DNA of 21,832 bases from Bacillota bacterium (GCA_021821225.1 JAKACR010000015.1:1-21832); one strand, 5' to 3'. Shown: positions 1 through 6,971, counted from the stretch's first letter. Translations and numbers: made by a program. Notes: generated by a model from the sequence alone, not told the origin.

Positions 1-941
1 GGTGAACAGGAAGGCGGCGCGGTCGGATACAATCCGCGCTACCACGGACGGCCTTCTCTCAAAGCGCGCGTCGGGTTCATCTCCGGCACCGGTGAGTTGC
101 TGCATGTCGACCTGGGCTCGGGCAACAACCACGGCATGAAGGATTTTCTCACGTTTATCCAGGAGATTGAAGCGCTGCTGCCGCCGCAGTACATCATCGA
201 GGGGATCCGAGCGGATTGCGGCTTTGCCGATCCGGCGGTGATGGAGTACGCGGAACAACAGGGCTGGTCCTACATCTTCAAGCTGCCCAAGAAGGCGACT
301 GTGAAAAAAGCGATCGCCTACCTGCAACAACACCCGGCCTTCTGGGAGAGTCTCGCGGAGGAAGCTGAGGAGATCCGATTTGCCACCGAAGACGACCACT
401 GGGCGGCGGCGGATATCCCGATTCTCTTGGGAGGATGGGAGCGAGACGATGTGTCATCTACCGCGAATCCCATGAGACGGAACAGACCACGCAGGATCAA
501 CTCACCCTGATGCTGACCACGTACACCTTTCAGGTGATCATTACGAATACGGAGGACAAGCCGCTCCCGCTTCTACGTTCGTATAATCAGCGAGCAAACG
601 TCGAGAACCGAATCGACGAATTGAAGGAAGGCTATGCCGTGGAGCAGAACAGCCAGCATGCCCTGCTGCGCAACCAGATTTTTTGCCAGCTCAAAGTGCT
701 GGCGTACAACCTGGTGACCTGGTTCAAGCAGGTGGCGCTTCTGGATGAAATGCAAACCTGTGAAATCAAGACGGTGCGTCGGGCAATCCTGAAGATTCCC
801 GGCAATGTGGTGGGAAGCGGAAGGTATCGGCACATTCGGATGCCCGCTTGGCCCCGACTGCAAGAGATCGTGGAAACGATGACCAAAAAGTTGGGAGAAT
901 GGGCAGGGCAACGACGAAAAGACACGGTGGCCTGTACGTAA
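1..941 (+). pseudogene. IS1380-like DDE transposase, 5'-truncated by window edge and frameshifted
   Basis: The reading frame is open from base 1 and carries the transposase motif GYNPRYHGRPS, then RADCGF, which fits the second catalytic Asp region of IS4/IS1380-type DDE enzymes. Near 435-447 the frame is lost. It resumes one base back with CVIYRESHE and then NQRANVENRIDELKEGY, the Y-R-E-K signature region around the catalytic Glu, and it ends at a TAA at 939-941. Bridging the two frames gives a normal transposase C-terminus, so one base was probably lost around 440. IS1380 elements are not known to need programmed frameshifting, so I read this as an inactivated copy. The N-terminus and left inverted repeat lie outside the window, and the right end was not identified. 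Confidence 0.85.
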
Positions 942-1302
942 CCCTCCCCACTCGATGTTGACGGCACGGCATCCACATGTGCAGGAAGGCATGTGCCTTT
1001 CGTGTTGGCAAAGAGCGGGATCCGTTGGCCAAGCAGATGGCAAGCGCTACAGCGAAAGCGACCGCACGCATCGGACGGGGCACAAAATGTCAAGTTGCTC
1101 CAAATGCTCGACTTATCCACAGGGATGAGTTATCCACATTCCGATTTCATGTTCAAATATCTCCCCCAAAAAGAAGGACCTTGCCCGTATTGAGCGGCGA
1201 CATGCGTGTATAGATCTTCCGTTGCGCTCGGATTCGGGGGAGCATTGGACGCTGAAACAGAATCAACTCCCCAGAGTGTTCCCCATGCCATGTTAAATCC
1301 CC
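942..1302. other. Intergenic stretch downstream of the transposase, with two DnaA-box-like nonamers
   Basis: I see no convincing gene here; the short open frames look like antisense noise. Two perfect TTATCCACA nonamers lie in the same orientation at 1113-1121 and 1130-1138, 17 bp apart. They match the consensus DnaA box. The stretch probably includes the right end of the insertion sequence, but no inverted repeat could be paired because the left end is outside the window. Confidence 0.5.
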
Positions 1303-1548
1303 CTAATCATAGTAGTTTTCTGAACGAGTGAAGAGTCGAGACGAATCTTTGTTGTTTTCTACAGCCTGCATTCGCTCTCTTGCTTCATCACCACACATGG
1401 GACAAAGTTCCCTGTCGTAAATCCGACGATACACGTTCTTCACAGCCCACAATTGCTGGTGTGCATCGTGCGCCATTTGACTGAACGTGCCGGTCATTAC
1501 TTCACTCTCGGCCAACTCACTGAGCACGATCAATTCCCGCACCAACAC
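1303..1548 (-). CDS. Small helical protein of unknown function with a CxxC pair
   Basis: An 81-residue frame from a GTG codon. The protein is rich in Glu, Arg and Gln and should be mostly helical. Near its end it has the pair CPMC within RELCPMCGDEARERM, a possible zinc or redox site. I do not recognise the family. The start is uncertain: the frame stays open upstream, and a strong AGGAGG (minus strand of 1602-1607) sits exactly 8 nt before an in-frame ACG at 1591-1593 and not before any ATG, GTG or TTG. The original start may have been an ATG there that mutated to ACG, leaving the GTG at 1548 without a good ribosome site. It lies on the same strand as the sigma-like genes and may be the last member of their operon. 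Confidence 0.45.
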   Translation of the reverse strand: MLVRELIVLSELAESEVMTGTFSQMAHDAHQQLWAVKNVYRRIYDRELCPMCGDEARERMQAVENNKDSSRLFTRSENYYD

Positions 1549-1691
1549 GTGGAGTGTCTGGCTAACCGTCCGCCAGTGGTGCTGCGTCTGCGTGAGAATA
1601 TCCTCCTTTCCGTCGGTGCCAACCGTTCGCCTCCTTTCGTGCCCCTCTACTTATAAAGGACCTTCGACTTGTGATTTTGAGTCGTGTATTT

Positions 1692-2102
1692 TCATGGCAA
1701 TTCCCGTCGTAATGTCTCCAATGCGTGCTGGTGCAGACGGCTCACCTGTTTTTGGCTGATATGCAGAAGTTGTGCCGTCTCCCTTTGTGACCGATCGTAC
1801 ATGTACAAATCCTCCAGAATCGTTCGCTCGATCTCCGGCAAGACTTGGAGCCACAAGCGCAATTCGACAGCTTCGTAATCAAGGTGGGCAGTGGAATCGG
1901 GAATGGCTGCTGCGATCTGTTCCCTTGTCTCTCCGTCCATAAACGTCAGAGACAGCGCGGCTTCCCGTTCCCAGCGACGATATTTGCGATGAGCGTTTGC
2001 CGCCGCGTGATGGATCACTGTTTTCAACCAGCGGATCTGTTGGGCCGCTTCATCGGAAGGAAATTCGCATTTCATGACGTGCTTCCCTGTCTTGTTCTCC
2101 AT
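1692..2102 (-). CDS. Sigma-70 region-4-like HTH protein (third of the minus-strand cassette)
   Basis: A 136-residue protein. Its last 50 residues have the form of a sigma region 4.2 helix-turn-helix: LPEIERTILEDLYMYDRSQ, then ETAQLLHISQKQVSRLHQHAL. There is no recognisable region 2, so it could work as a partial sigma factor, a phage-like late activator, or a plain DNA-binding regulator. The first ATG at 2102 lies inside the end of the preceding gene and has a GGGAG about 9-10 nt upstream. A second ATG nine codons later (2075) is also possible. The overlap with the preceding sigma-like gene is about 50 bp, which suggests coupled translation. The fold class is fairly sure; the role is unknown. 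Confidence 0.75.
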   Translation of the reverse strand: MENKTGKHVMKCEFPSDEAAQQIRWLKTVIHHAAANAHRKYRRWEREAALSLTFMDGETREQIAAAIPDSTAHLDYEAVELRLWLQVLPEIERTILEDLYMYDRSQRETAQLLHISQKQVSRLHQHALETLRRELP

Positions 2103-2460
2103 CTACGATCATCTCCCGCAATTTGTCCAAAGCGTGCACCTTGATCCGGTGTACACGTGGGAACGATTCGCCCATGCGACGGGCTGTCTCCGTTTCGGTG
2201 AATCCGTGGACCACCGTACTCAGCAACACCTGGCGCTCCTTTTCGTCCAAACAACGCAGCCAGTCGTCCCAGATCGCCGTCATCTCCGGGTCCCCGTCAC
2301 TGACACAGGCCAAGGCTTCGTCAAGCGGCATGGTGCGTGTCGCTTCGCGTCGATGCCGCTGTTCCAATCGCCACCGCGCCTGCCGCAACAGTTGCTGGCC
2401 GTAGGACAGCCAATCCGACCCCGAATCGATCCCGCCGTTTTTTGTCCCTTCTTCGTCCAT
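2050..2460 (-). CDS. Sigma-70 region-4-like HTH protein (second of the cassette)
   Basis: A 136-residue protein whose residues about 65-117 resemble sigma region 4: DEKERQVLLSTVVHGFTETE, then ARRMGESFPRVHRIKVHALDK. The first 60 residues are acidic and basic helix without known motifs. I chose the ATG at 2460 because GGGGAGAG stands 7 nt before it. The same frame is open further up, and an ATG at 2568, just behind the stop of the membrane-protein gene, is an alternative that would add 36 residues. Its 3' end overlaps the next sigma-like gene by about 50 bp. It is one of three such small proteins in a row, so paralogous regulators or parts of one composite regulator are both possible. Confidence 0.75.
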   Translation of the reverse strand: MDEEGTKNGGIDSGSDWLSYGQQLLRQARWRLEQRHRREATRTMPLDEALACVSDGDPEMTAIWDDWLRCLDEKERQVLLSTVVHGFTETETARRMGESFPRVHRIKVHALDKLREMIVDGEQDREARHEMRISFR

Positions 2461-2572
2461 GATCTCACTCTCCCCGGTCTTGACCTGCCAGCTCTGAGTG
2501 GGCCTTCCCACATCCCCGCTTCCTAAGGGTCTGGGATCGGCAAAGTGGATGGGCTCGCGCCGCTTCATCCCG

Positions 2573-2857
2573 TCACGACGCGGGTTTTGTCGTAGCCGAC
2601 GCCGGGTGAAGCAAGTGCCACCCGCCAATGGCGGTCATCCCGGCAAGCAATCCGTTTAACAGCAGCACCAGCCACCCGGACCAGGTGGCCTCCGGCGGTG
2701 ACAGGACAGCCAGCAGCCCTTCCGCCACGAGGATGGCAAGCCCACGCACCGGAATCCAGCGGACGCCCGGCACGCGCTTGATGCCCTCCACGATCAGCAT
2801 CACGGCCAGACTGAGGCCTCCTGCCGTATGCAAGGTGGCCAAGCTAAACCAGGACAC
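2573..2857 (-). CDS. Small three-helix membrane protein, holin-like
   Basis: About 94 residues with three hydrophobic stretches, roughly 3-24, 37-53 and 60-84, separated by short charged loops (GIKRVPGVRW) and a short polar tail. The layout resembles small phage-type holin-like proteins of Bacillota. In the context of a split sigma factor it could instead be a membrane-bound partner or anti-sigma protein, as RsiO is for SigO; the sequence does not decide. Start choice: AAGGAG (minus strand of 2866-2871) is 8 nt before GTG 2857 but only 2 nt before ATG 2863, so GTG is preferred. A longer frame from 2884 has no ribosome site. It lies between the region-2-like gene and the second sigma-like gene. 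Confidence 0.6.
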   Translation of the reverse strand: MSWFSLATLHTAGGLSLAVMLIVEGIKRVPGVRWIPVRGLAILVAEGLLAVLSPPEATWSGWLVLLLNGLLAGMTAIGGWHLLHPASATTKPAS

Positions 2858-2926
2858 CGTCATCTCTCCTTCCCGATGGATCATTCACGATCATTCACTT
2901 GGCTTGGGGCGGTGGGCCAGCGCACG

Positions 2927-3100
2927 CTACAGGGCCATGCGAATGCTTTGGATCACGTCCTCCTCCACCCGTCCCTGCACGCGGGCGTGATGCCGAATGG
3001 AAGGTTCGAACACGCGGTACAGTTCAGCCAACGCCGAGTCATCGCCGCATTGGATCCCCTGCAACAACTCCCTGACGGCCTCTTCCTCTTCCGGATCCAC
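2927..3100 (-). CDS. 57-residue sigma region-2-like protein (RsoA/HTH_16-like)
   Basis: A very short gene. GTG start at 3100 follows GGAGGAG with ideal spacing, and the start lies 15 nt behind the stop of the region-4-like gene, so the two should be translated together. The product reads ELLQGIQCGDDSALAELY, then FEPSIRHHAR, then EEDVIQSIRMAL. This is the pattern of sigma region-2-like small helical domains (HTH_16 type): a 'GD..AL..L...F.P.I...A' block followed by an acidic 'ED..Q.IR.AL' core. In B. subtilis the 79-residue RsoA supplies such a region 2 to SigO, which supplies region 4. Here the order is region 4 first, region 2 second. Function is inferred from motif and arrangement. Confidence 0.65.
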   Translation of the reverse strand: MDPEEEEAVRELLQGIQCGDDSALAELYRVFEPSIRHHARVQGRVEEDVIQSIRMAL

Positions 3101-3115
3101 GCTCTCCTCCGCCTT

Positions 3116-3475
3116 TCATTCCAGGAATCGGCGCAATGTGGCCAGGGCATGCCGATGCACCCGACTGACCTGCTGCTGGGGCCATCCCAGCCGGCCTGCG
3201 GTCTCCTGCTGGGTCATCCCGGTGAGATACAGCAGGCGCAACACCGTTTGTTCCGCTTGGGGAAGACTGCGCAGCAGCAGACGTACATCACTGTCGGCAA
3301 ACGCCCGGGCCGCCGCCTCCGACGGCGCGTCCAGCAGCCGATTCCGTAGGCGATCTTCATCCAGGCAGGACAGCGGGACTTCCCGAAGACCATGACGTAT
3401 GCGACGGATCTCGGTGATCGCCGCGTGACGGATCACACACTGACACCAAGCAACAGATGACGGACAGGCACCCAT
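3116..3475 (-). CDS. Sigma-70 region-4-like HTH protein (first of the cassette, SigO-like)
   Basis: A 119-residue protein. Its C-terminal half is a clear region 4: LRSLPQAEQTVLRLLYLTGM, then TQQETAGRLGWPQQQVSRVH and a final HALATLRRFLE. No region 2 is present in this chain; a region-2-like partner follows 15 nt downstream. The ATG at 3475 has an AGAGGAGG with 7-8 nt spacing. I take this as the head of a minus-strand operon running to about 1.3 kb. The long spacer to the divergent xre-like gene (3476-3712) should hold its promoter, but I saw no convincing standard hexamers there. That would fit recognition by an alternative sigma. Confidence 0.8.
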   Translation of the reverse strand: MGACPSSVAWCQCVIRHAAITEIRRIRHGLREVPLSCLDEDRLRNRLLDAPSEAAARAFADSDVRLLLRSLPQAEQTVLRLLYLTGMTQQETAGRLGWPQQQVSRVHRHALATLRRFLE

Positions 3476-3585
3476 GGAGTGGCCTCCTCTTTGCCGATGG
3501 CGCAGCCGGCATTCCTCTGTGTGGGATCAGGCGACAAAAAGGCCCCTACTGTATAAGGCGCAAGAAGTGGCTTATCTTACGCATC

Positions 3586-3610
3586 ATTTTTCTTTCAGAA
3601 ACAGAAAAAT
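3586..3610. repeat. Perfect 8-bp AT-rich inverted repeat in the divergent intergenic region
   Basis: ATTTTTCT at 3586-3593 and AGAAAAAT at 3603-3610 are exact reverse complements separated by 9 nt. The position, between the divergent sigma-like operon and the xre-like gene, suits an operator. It has no GC-rich stem, so it is not a terminator. Confidence 0.4.
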
Positions 3611-3632
3611 TTCCGGGATATGCAGAATGTCT

Positions 3633-3672
3633 ATGCAAACGGGCATGTATAGAAGATCTGCCGCGTTTGCAT
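3633..3672. promoter_or_regulatory. Long hairpin/inverted repeat upstream of the xre-like gene
   Basis: ATGCAAACG (3633-3641) and CGTTTGCAT (3664-3672) are exact reverse complements. Inside them GGCA and TGCC continue the pairing with one unpaired base, making a 13-bp stem with a loop of about 13 nt. It ends 40 bp before the start of the xre-like gene. It could be the operator of that repressor or a leader-RNA hairpin. No U-run follows, so it is not an intrinsic terminator. Confidence 0.5.
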
Positions 3673-3712
3673 CATCTTGTAGACGGTCAGACTGGGGATG
3701 AGGTGACACCGC

Positions 3713-3907
3713 ATGGGAGAAAACAATAAGCTCCGCGAAATTATTCGTGATCGGGGGATCAAGCAAACCTGGCTGGCCGGCCGGGCGGGAATTACCTACC
3801 AAGCGCTCAGCGACATCGTGACGCAAAAGCGGACCCCCACCCTTCCCGTGGCCAAACGCATTGCGCGCGTGATGGAGATGCGTGTCGAGGATATTTGGCC
3901 GGAGTGA
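3713..3907 (+). CDS. Small Xre/Cro-family transcriptional regulator
   Basis: A 64-residue protein made only of a Cro/CI-type helix-turn-helix: REIIRDRGIKQTWLAGRAG, then ITYQALSDIVTQKRTPTLP, then AKRIARVMEMRVEDIWPE. The final 'VEDIWP' is typical of one-domain phage and plasmid Xre regulators. The ATG has GGATGAGGTG upstream. It is divergent from the sigma-like cassette and convergent with the HU gene. An inverted repeat 40 bp upstream is a natural candidate operator, so it may control the minus-strand cassette and itself. Fold assignment is confident; target is inferred. Confidence 0.85.
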   Translation: MGENNKLREIIRDRGIKQTWLAGRAGITYQALSDIVTQKRTPTLPVAKRIARVMEMRVEDIWPE

Positions 3908-3932
3908 TCACCCGGTCGGATTCGCCGTACGC

Positions 3933-3957
3933 AAAAAACGCGACCCCAAGGGCCGCG
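3933..3957 (-). terminator. Intrinsic terminator of the HU gene
   Basis: Read on the minus strand, CGCGGCCC and GGGTCGCG form an 8-bp stem (one G-U pair) around a three-base loop, followed directly by six T. It lies 20 bp after the stop codon of the HU gene. Confidence 0.85.
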
Positions 3958-3977
3958 TCAGGTGCAGAATCGGCGAT

Positions 3978-4241
3978 CTATCCGGCGTAGGTGCTGCTGA
4001 CCTTGAGCGATACGGTCTTCTTCTCCGGGACGGCGATGGCCTGTCCGGTCTGCGGATTGCGTCCGGTGCGGGCGGCGCGCACGGTGGGCCTGAGTTTTCC
4101 AACACCGGCAATCGTGATCTCCTCCCCACTCTTGAGTTCCTCGGCCACCGCCTGTTGCAGCGCCTTCCACGCCGCCTCGACGTCCTTCTTGGTCATGCCG
4201 ATCGTCGCTGCCGCCTTGGCGATGAGTGTGTCTTTGCTCAA
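3978..4241 (-). CDS. hup: HU/IHF-family DNA-binding protein
   Basis: An 87-residue nucleoid protein of the usual HU length. It carries the family features in order: a helical N-terminus (DTLIAKAAATIGMTKKDV), the GVGKL turn and the flexible DNA-binding arm containing GRNPQTGQ (about residues 60-67), followed by the strand VPEKKTVSLKVSS. HU bends DNA and compacts the nucleoid. The start is a TTG with a weak GAGAG site; the next residues SKDTLIAKAA fit the family N-terminus, so the start is likely correct. A TATGAT hexamer on the minus strand (4283-4288) could be the -10 box. A strong terminator follows. It may be the chromosomal HU or a copy belonging to the accessory island. Confidence 0.95.
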   Translation of the reverse strand: MSKDTLIAKAAATIGMTKKDVEAAWKALQQAVAEELKSGEEITIAGVGKLRPTVRAARTGRNPQTGQAIAVPEKKTVSLKVSSTYAG

Positions 4242-4452
4242 TTGGATCGACTCTCTTTGGCTGAAATAGAATTCTCACGCCCATCATAGCGTGCCGAGCG
4301 CGGGCGCGTGGCGGTTTTTGCAGGTGAATGTGCTGTCCGCCACCGCCGCGTACTCTTCTCTCGGGCCGGTGTCAGTGTGTGGGAATCGGGGATCGCTTGG
4401 GAAAAGGGGAATTGCCGGAGTAATTGAAATGTGTTACAGTCATACTATGAAA

Positions 4453-4490
4453 GGCGGAAGGGCGCTGGCTGGGAAACCAGCCCTTCCGCC
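4453..4490 (-). terminator. GC-rich hairpin, probable terminator of the small membrane-peptide gene
   Basis: GGCGGAAGGG (4453-4462) and CCCTTCCGCC (4481-4490) pair perfectly over 10 bp, with four further pairs (CTGG/CCAG) after a two-base bulge. On the minus strand the stem starts 5 bp after the stop codon at 4496 and is followed by TTTCAT, a short T-tract. Confidence 0.6.
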
Positions 4491-4495
4491 GGGGA

Positions 4496-4663
4496 TTAGC
4501 GGGAACGGCGATTTCGGGTTGCAGCCCGGCCGTTCCTTCGTGTTTTCTCCCCATTGTCAGGGTCTGCCCCGCACTTCTCTGCGGTAGCGGCGTACTGCAT
4601 AACCGCCGCCGCGAACAGAATCAGCGCTGTAAACAGACCGATCAAGAGTTCGATGACACGCAA
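4496..4663 (-). CDS. 55-residue membrane peptide (holin-like toxin type?)
   Basis: A TTG start at 4663 stands 8 nt behind AAGGAGG, one of the best ribosome sites in the window. The peptide begins RVIELLIGLFTALILFAAAV, a single membrane helix preceded by 'VIELL', and ends with a very basic tail (KTRRNGRAATRNRRSR). One-helix peptides with this build include small holin-like toxins of type I toxin-antitoxin systems, but there is no clear family motif. No antisense RNA could be identified. A GC-rich hairpin with a short T-tract follows immediately. It could equally be a short membrane peptide of unrelated role. It is too short to be listed by most gene finders. Confidence 0.5.
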   Translation of the reverse strand: MRVIELLIGLFTALILFAAAVMQYAATAEKCGADPDNGEKTRRNGRAATRNRRSR

Positions 4664-4766
4664 TCCCCTCACCTCCTTCCGTCGAAGACTTAGGAGGAAA
4701 GGCGGAAGTATTGCACACCCTTCCGGAAATCATTCTGCCAAACTCGTACACGATCCGCTGGCAATC

Positions 4767-6032
4767 TCACACCACCTTTCGTTCAGCGCGCTCCAGACGC
4801 TCCTGCAACTCCTGCAACCCCCGCTCAAACGCCGCGAGACCCGCCTGATTCACATTCACCATCGGACGGTGCTCCAGGCGCGCCTTGGTTAAGTAGAACT
4901 TCAGGTGACTCGCGTACGCGGTGACAAACACCACGGCGTCTGCCCCTTGAATCCGGCTGCGCAGGCAGTGGTCCTTCTCAAAGCCCGGCACAAAGGTGTA
5001 CACGCCGCCTTTGGCCTCCACCAACTGGCGATACTGTATCGCGTGCGATTCATCGCCCACGACCAAGATTCGCTTCCCATCCAGTCGGTGGACGGGTGGG
5101 TCGAGCAGGTCCGATGCGTCTCCTGCGGCCACTTGATCGCGCGCGGCCTGCTGGATCTGGCGCATCTGCTCGATCACGGCGAGCAGGCCCTGCACGTCGG
5201 CGTCGTACTGTACGCGTAGTGCTGCTAGCTCTTGTTCCAGTTGAGCCACTCGCCCGGGAACGGACCCTTCCGTCGCCAGTTCCGAGTTGCGCTTGACCGA
5301 GAACGCGGAGACGATCAACAGATCCTCCCAACTGAGCCGCAACAAGCGTTCGAGGACCTGCTGATACGGATCGACTGCGGCGCGAAACGTCTCCAGCCAC
5401 GAGAGAACCAGCGCGTCGTCCTCGTGCAGGAGCACCAACTGCAGAAAGGTGATGTGCGTCGATCGTTCGAAACCCCGGAGAACCTCCGGCGTCGACGATC
5501 GGCGCAGGACCGCCCTGTCCATGTACTCGTCCACGACCTGCCCGAGCACGGTTTCGAGGGACGCGCCCTCGCGCAGCGCCTTTCGCATGGGCGGACGCAG
5601 GAAGGCACGACCGACCTGATCCAGCGCCTGTCGGCGGCGCTGGGGTTTGGTCAATTCGACCAGGATGCGCTGCCAGTATCGCGTCCTGTGCTGAAGATCC
5701 TTGGGAGTGGCACGAAAGCCCAGGCTGTCGGCGAGCAATTTGAGCTCTTTTTGCGACGACGCCTGACGTGACACCACACTCAAATAGACCACGAGCGCCG
5801 CCAGTCGGCAATCCTCCACGGTGAGGTGCACGGCGGCGCGTTCCCATTGGGTGAACGAGTCCACATCCATGTAGGTGGCCAATTCTGCGAGTGAGAGCGG
5901 AGTCATCTGTGCGACGAGTTGGTCAAACTGCGCCTGCTTGGCAACGGAGTCCACCATCGTGCGCTCCGGAACCAGCAGGCGCGAAATCTGTCGGTAGCGA
6001 AAGCGAATCGGCAAGGTGAACAAAGTGTCCAT
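4767..6032 (-). CDS. DUF2325 domain protein
   Basis: A 421-residue protein. The ATG at 6032 is chosen because AAGGAGG stands 8 nt upstream; a longer frame to 6107 has no such site. The first 250 residues are helical and unrecognised. A coiled coil follows (about 260-305, with VAQLEQELAALRVQYDADV), then a C-terminal DUF2325 domain from about 318: KRILVVGDESHAIQYRQLVE, GADAVVFVTAYASHLKFYL and RPMVNVNQAGLAAFERGL. DUF2325 is a Rossmann-like domain of unknown biochemical activity found in many accessory regions. The gene follows the MotB-like gene by 66 bp on the same strand, so the two probably formed an operon. It is intact while its upstream neighbours are broken. Confidence 0.8.
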   Translation of the reverse strand: MDTLFTLPIRFRYRQISRLLVPERTMVDSVAKQAQFDQLVAQMTPLSLAELATYMDVDSFTQWERAAVHLTVEDCRLAALVVYLSVVSRQASSQKELKLLADSLGFRATPKDLQHRTRYWQRILVELTKPQRRRQALDQVGRAFLRPPMRKALREGASLETVLGQVVDEYMDRAVLRRSSTPEVLRGFERSTHITFLQLVLLHEDDALVLSWLETFRAAVDPYQQVLERLLRLSWEDLLIVSAFSVKRNSELATEGSVPGRVAQLEQELAALRVQYDADVQGLLAVIEQMRQIQQAARDQVAAGDASDLLDPPVHRLDGKRILVVGDESHAIQYRQLVEAKGGVYTFVPGFEKDHCLRSRIQGADAVVFVTAYASHLKFYLTKARLEHRPMVNVNQAGLAAFERGLQELQERLERAERKVV

Positions 6033-6097
6033 TGGGCGTACCTCCTTCAAGCGTCGGATGGGCCTGCTCTGACCGCAGACGCTTGGGAAGGGGCGAG

Positions 6098-6938
6098 TCA
6101 CGCCCACGAATGCAGCAGGACGATATTGACCCGACGATTCTGGCGCATCCCCTTGGCCGTCGTGTTGGTGGCCACCGGATGGTACTTGCTAAATCCCTGT
6201 GCCGAGCAGCGCGTCGGAACCACCCCACTCCCGACGAGAAACTGGACGACGCCGGCGGCGCGATCGACGGACAGAAACCAGTTGCTCGGGAACCGAGTCG
6301 TGTGAATGGGCGAGCTGTCCGTATGGCCGTCGACCTGCACGCGATTGCGCGCCGTATCGAGAAACGGGACGAGCCCGATCAGGATGTGCTGTGCCGTCTG
6401 GCGCAATTGGTCTGATCCTGTGGCAAAAGAGCACGTCCGCATGAATGACTGCCGTGACGGCGGTCTGGAGATGGTGCGTGAGGATGTACGTCTGCAACTT
6501 CGCGAACAGCCGTGAGAATACCTGGTCTTCGTGCAACATCGCGTGGACCTGAGCAGCTTGCTTGGGCCGCAGCGAAATCTGCTGCGATCGGCCCTTCCCG
6601 CCCGACGCGGAAGAAGCGGATGTCACCGGCGCGGGATGGAGCAGCGACACCGGCTGCAAGAGTCCCCGCCCGCCGCTGGACGAAGAGAGATGAAGCGTTG
6701 TCTTGGCGCCAAACGCCACATGAAGGGACTGTGCCATTTGCCGAAACTTACCCTGATTGACGTTGGCCATGGAGTACAGAATGATGAAAAACGCCAGGAG
6801 CAGTGTGATGAGATCGCTGTACGTCAGCAGCCAGCGTTCGCGTCCGTCACGCGTGATACGGGTGCGGGTTCTCCTGCGCAGTCGCATGGGGATCTTGTTC
6901 AGGTGAGCCGCCTCCCCTCTTCGTGGTGGTAGACTCAT
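6098..6938 (-). pseudogene. MotB-like protein (membrane anchor plus OmpA peptidoglycan-binding domain), one-base frameshift
   Basis: The N-terminal part has the MotB/TolR-type membrane helix with its conserved Asp, LLTYSDLITLLLAFFIILYS, preceded by a strongly basic segment. It then has a linker of about 120 residues. The OmpA-like domain comes in another frame: FATGSDQLRQTA, VDGHTDSSPIHTTRF, NWFLSVDRAAGVV, and GMRQNRRVNIVLL. The break is at a run of four T (minus strand of 6425-6428): with three T the chain would read ...DVLFATGSDQL..., exactly the family pattern. Loss of function is likely unless the ribosome slips +1 at TTT-T. No MotA-type partner gene is present nearby. Start is uncertain (ATG 6938, or ATG 6887; an SD 8 nt before a CTG at about 6905 is also seen). 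Confidence 0.8.
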
Positions 6939-6971
6939 TCACCTCGGCCACCCCATCGGTGTCAAGGTTCG

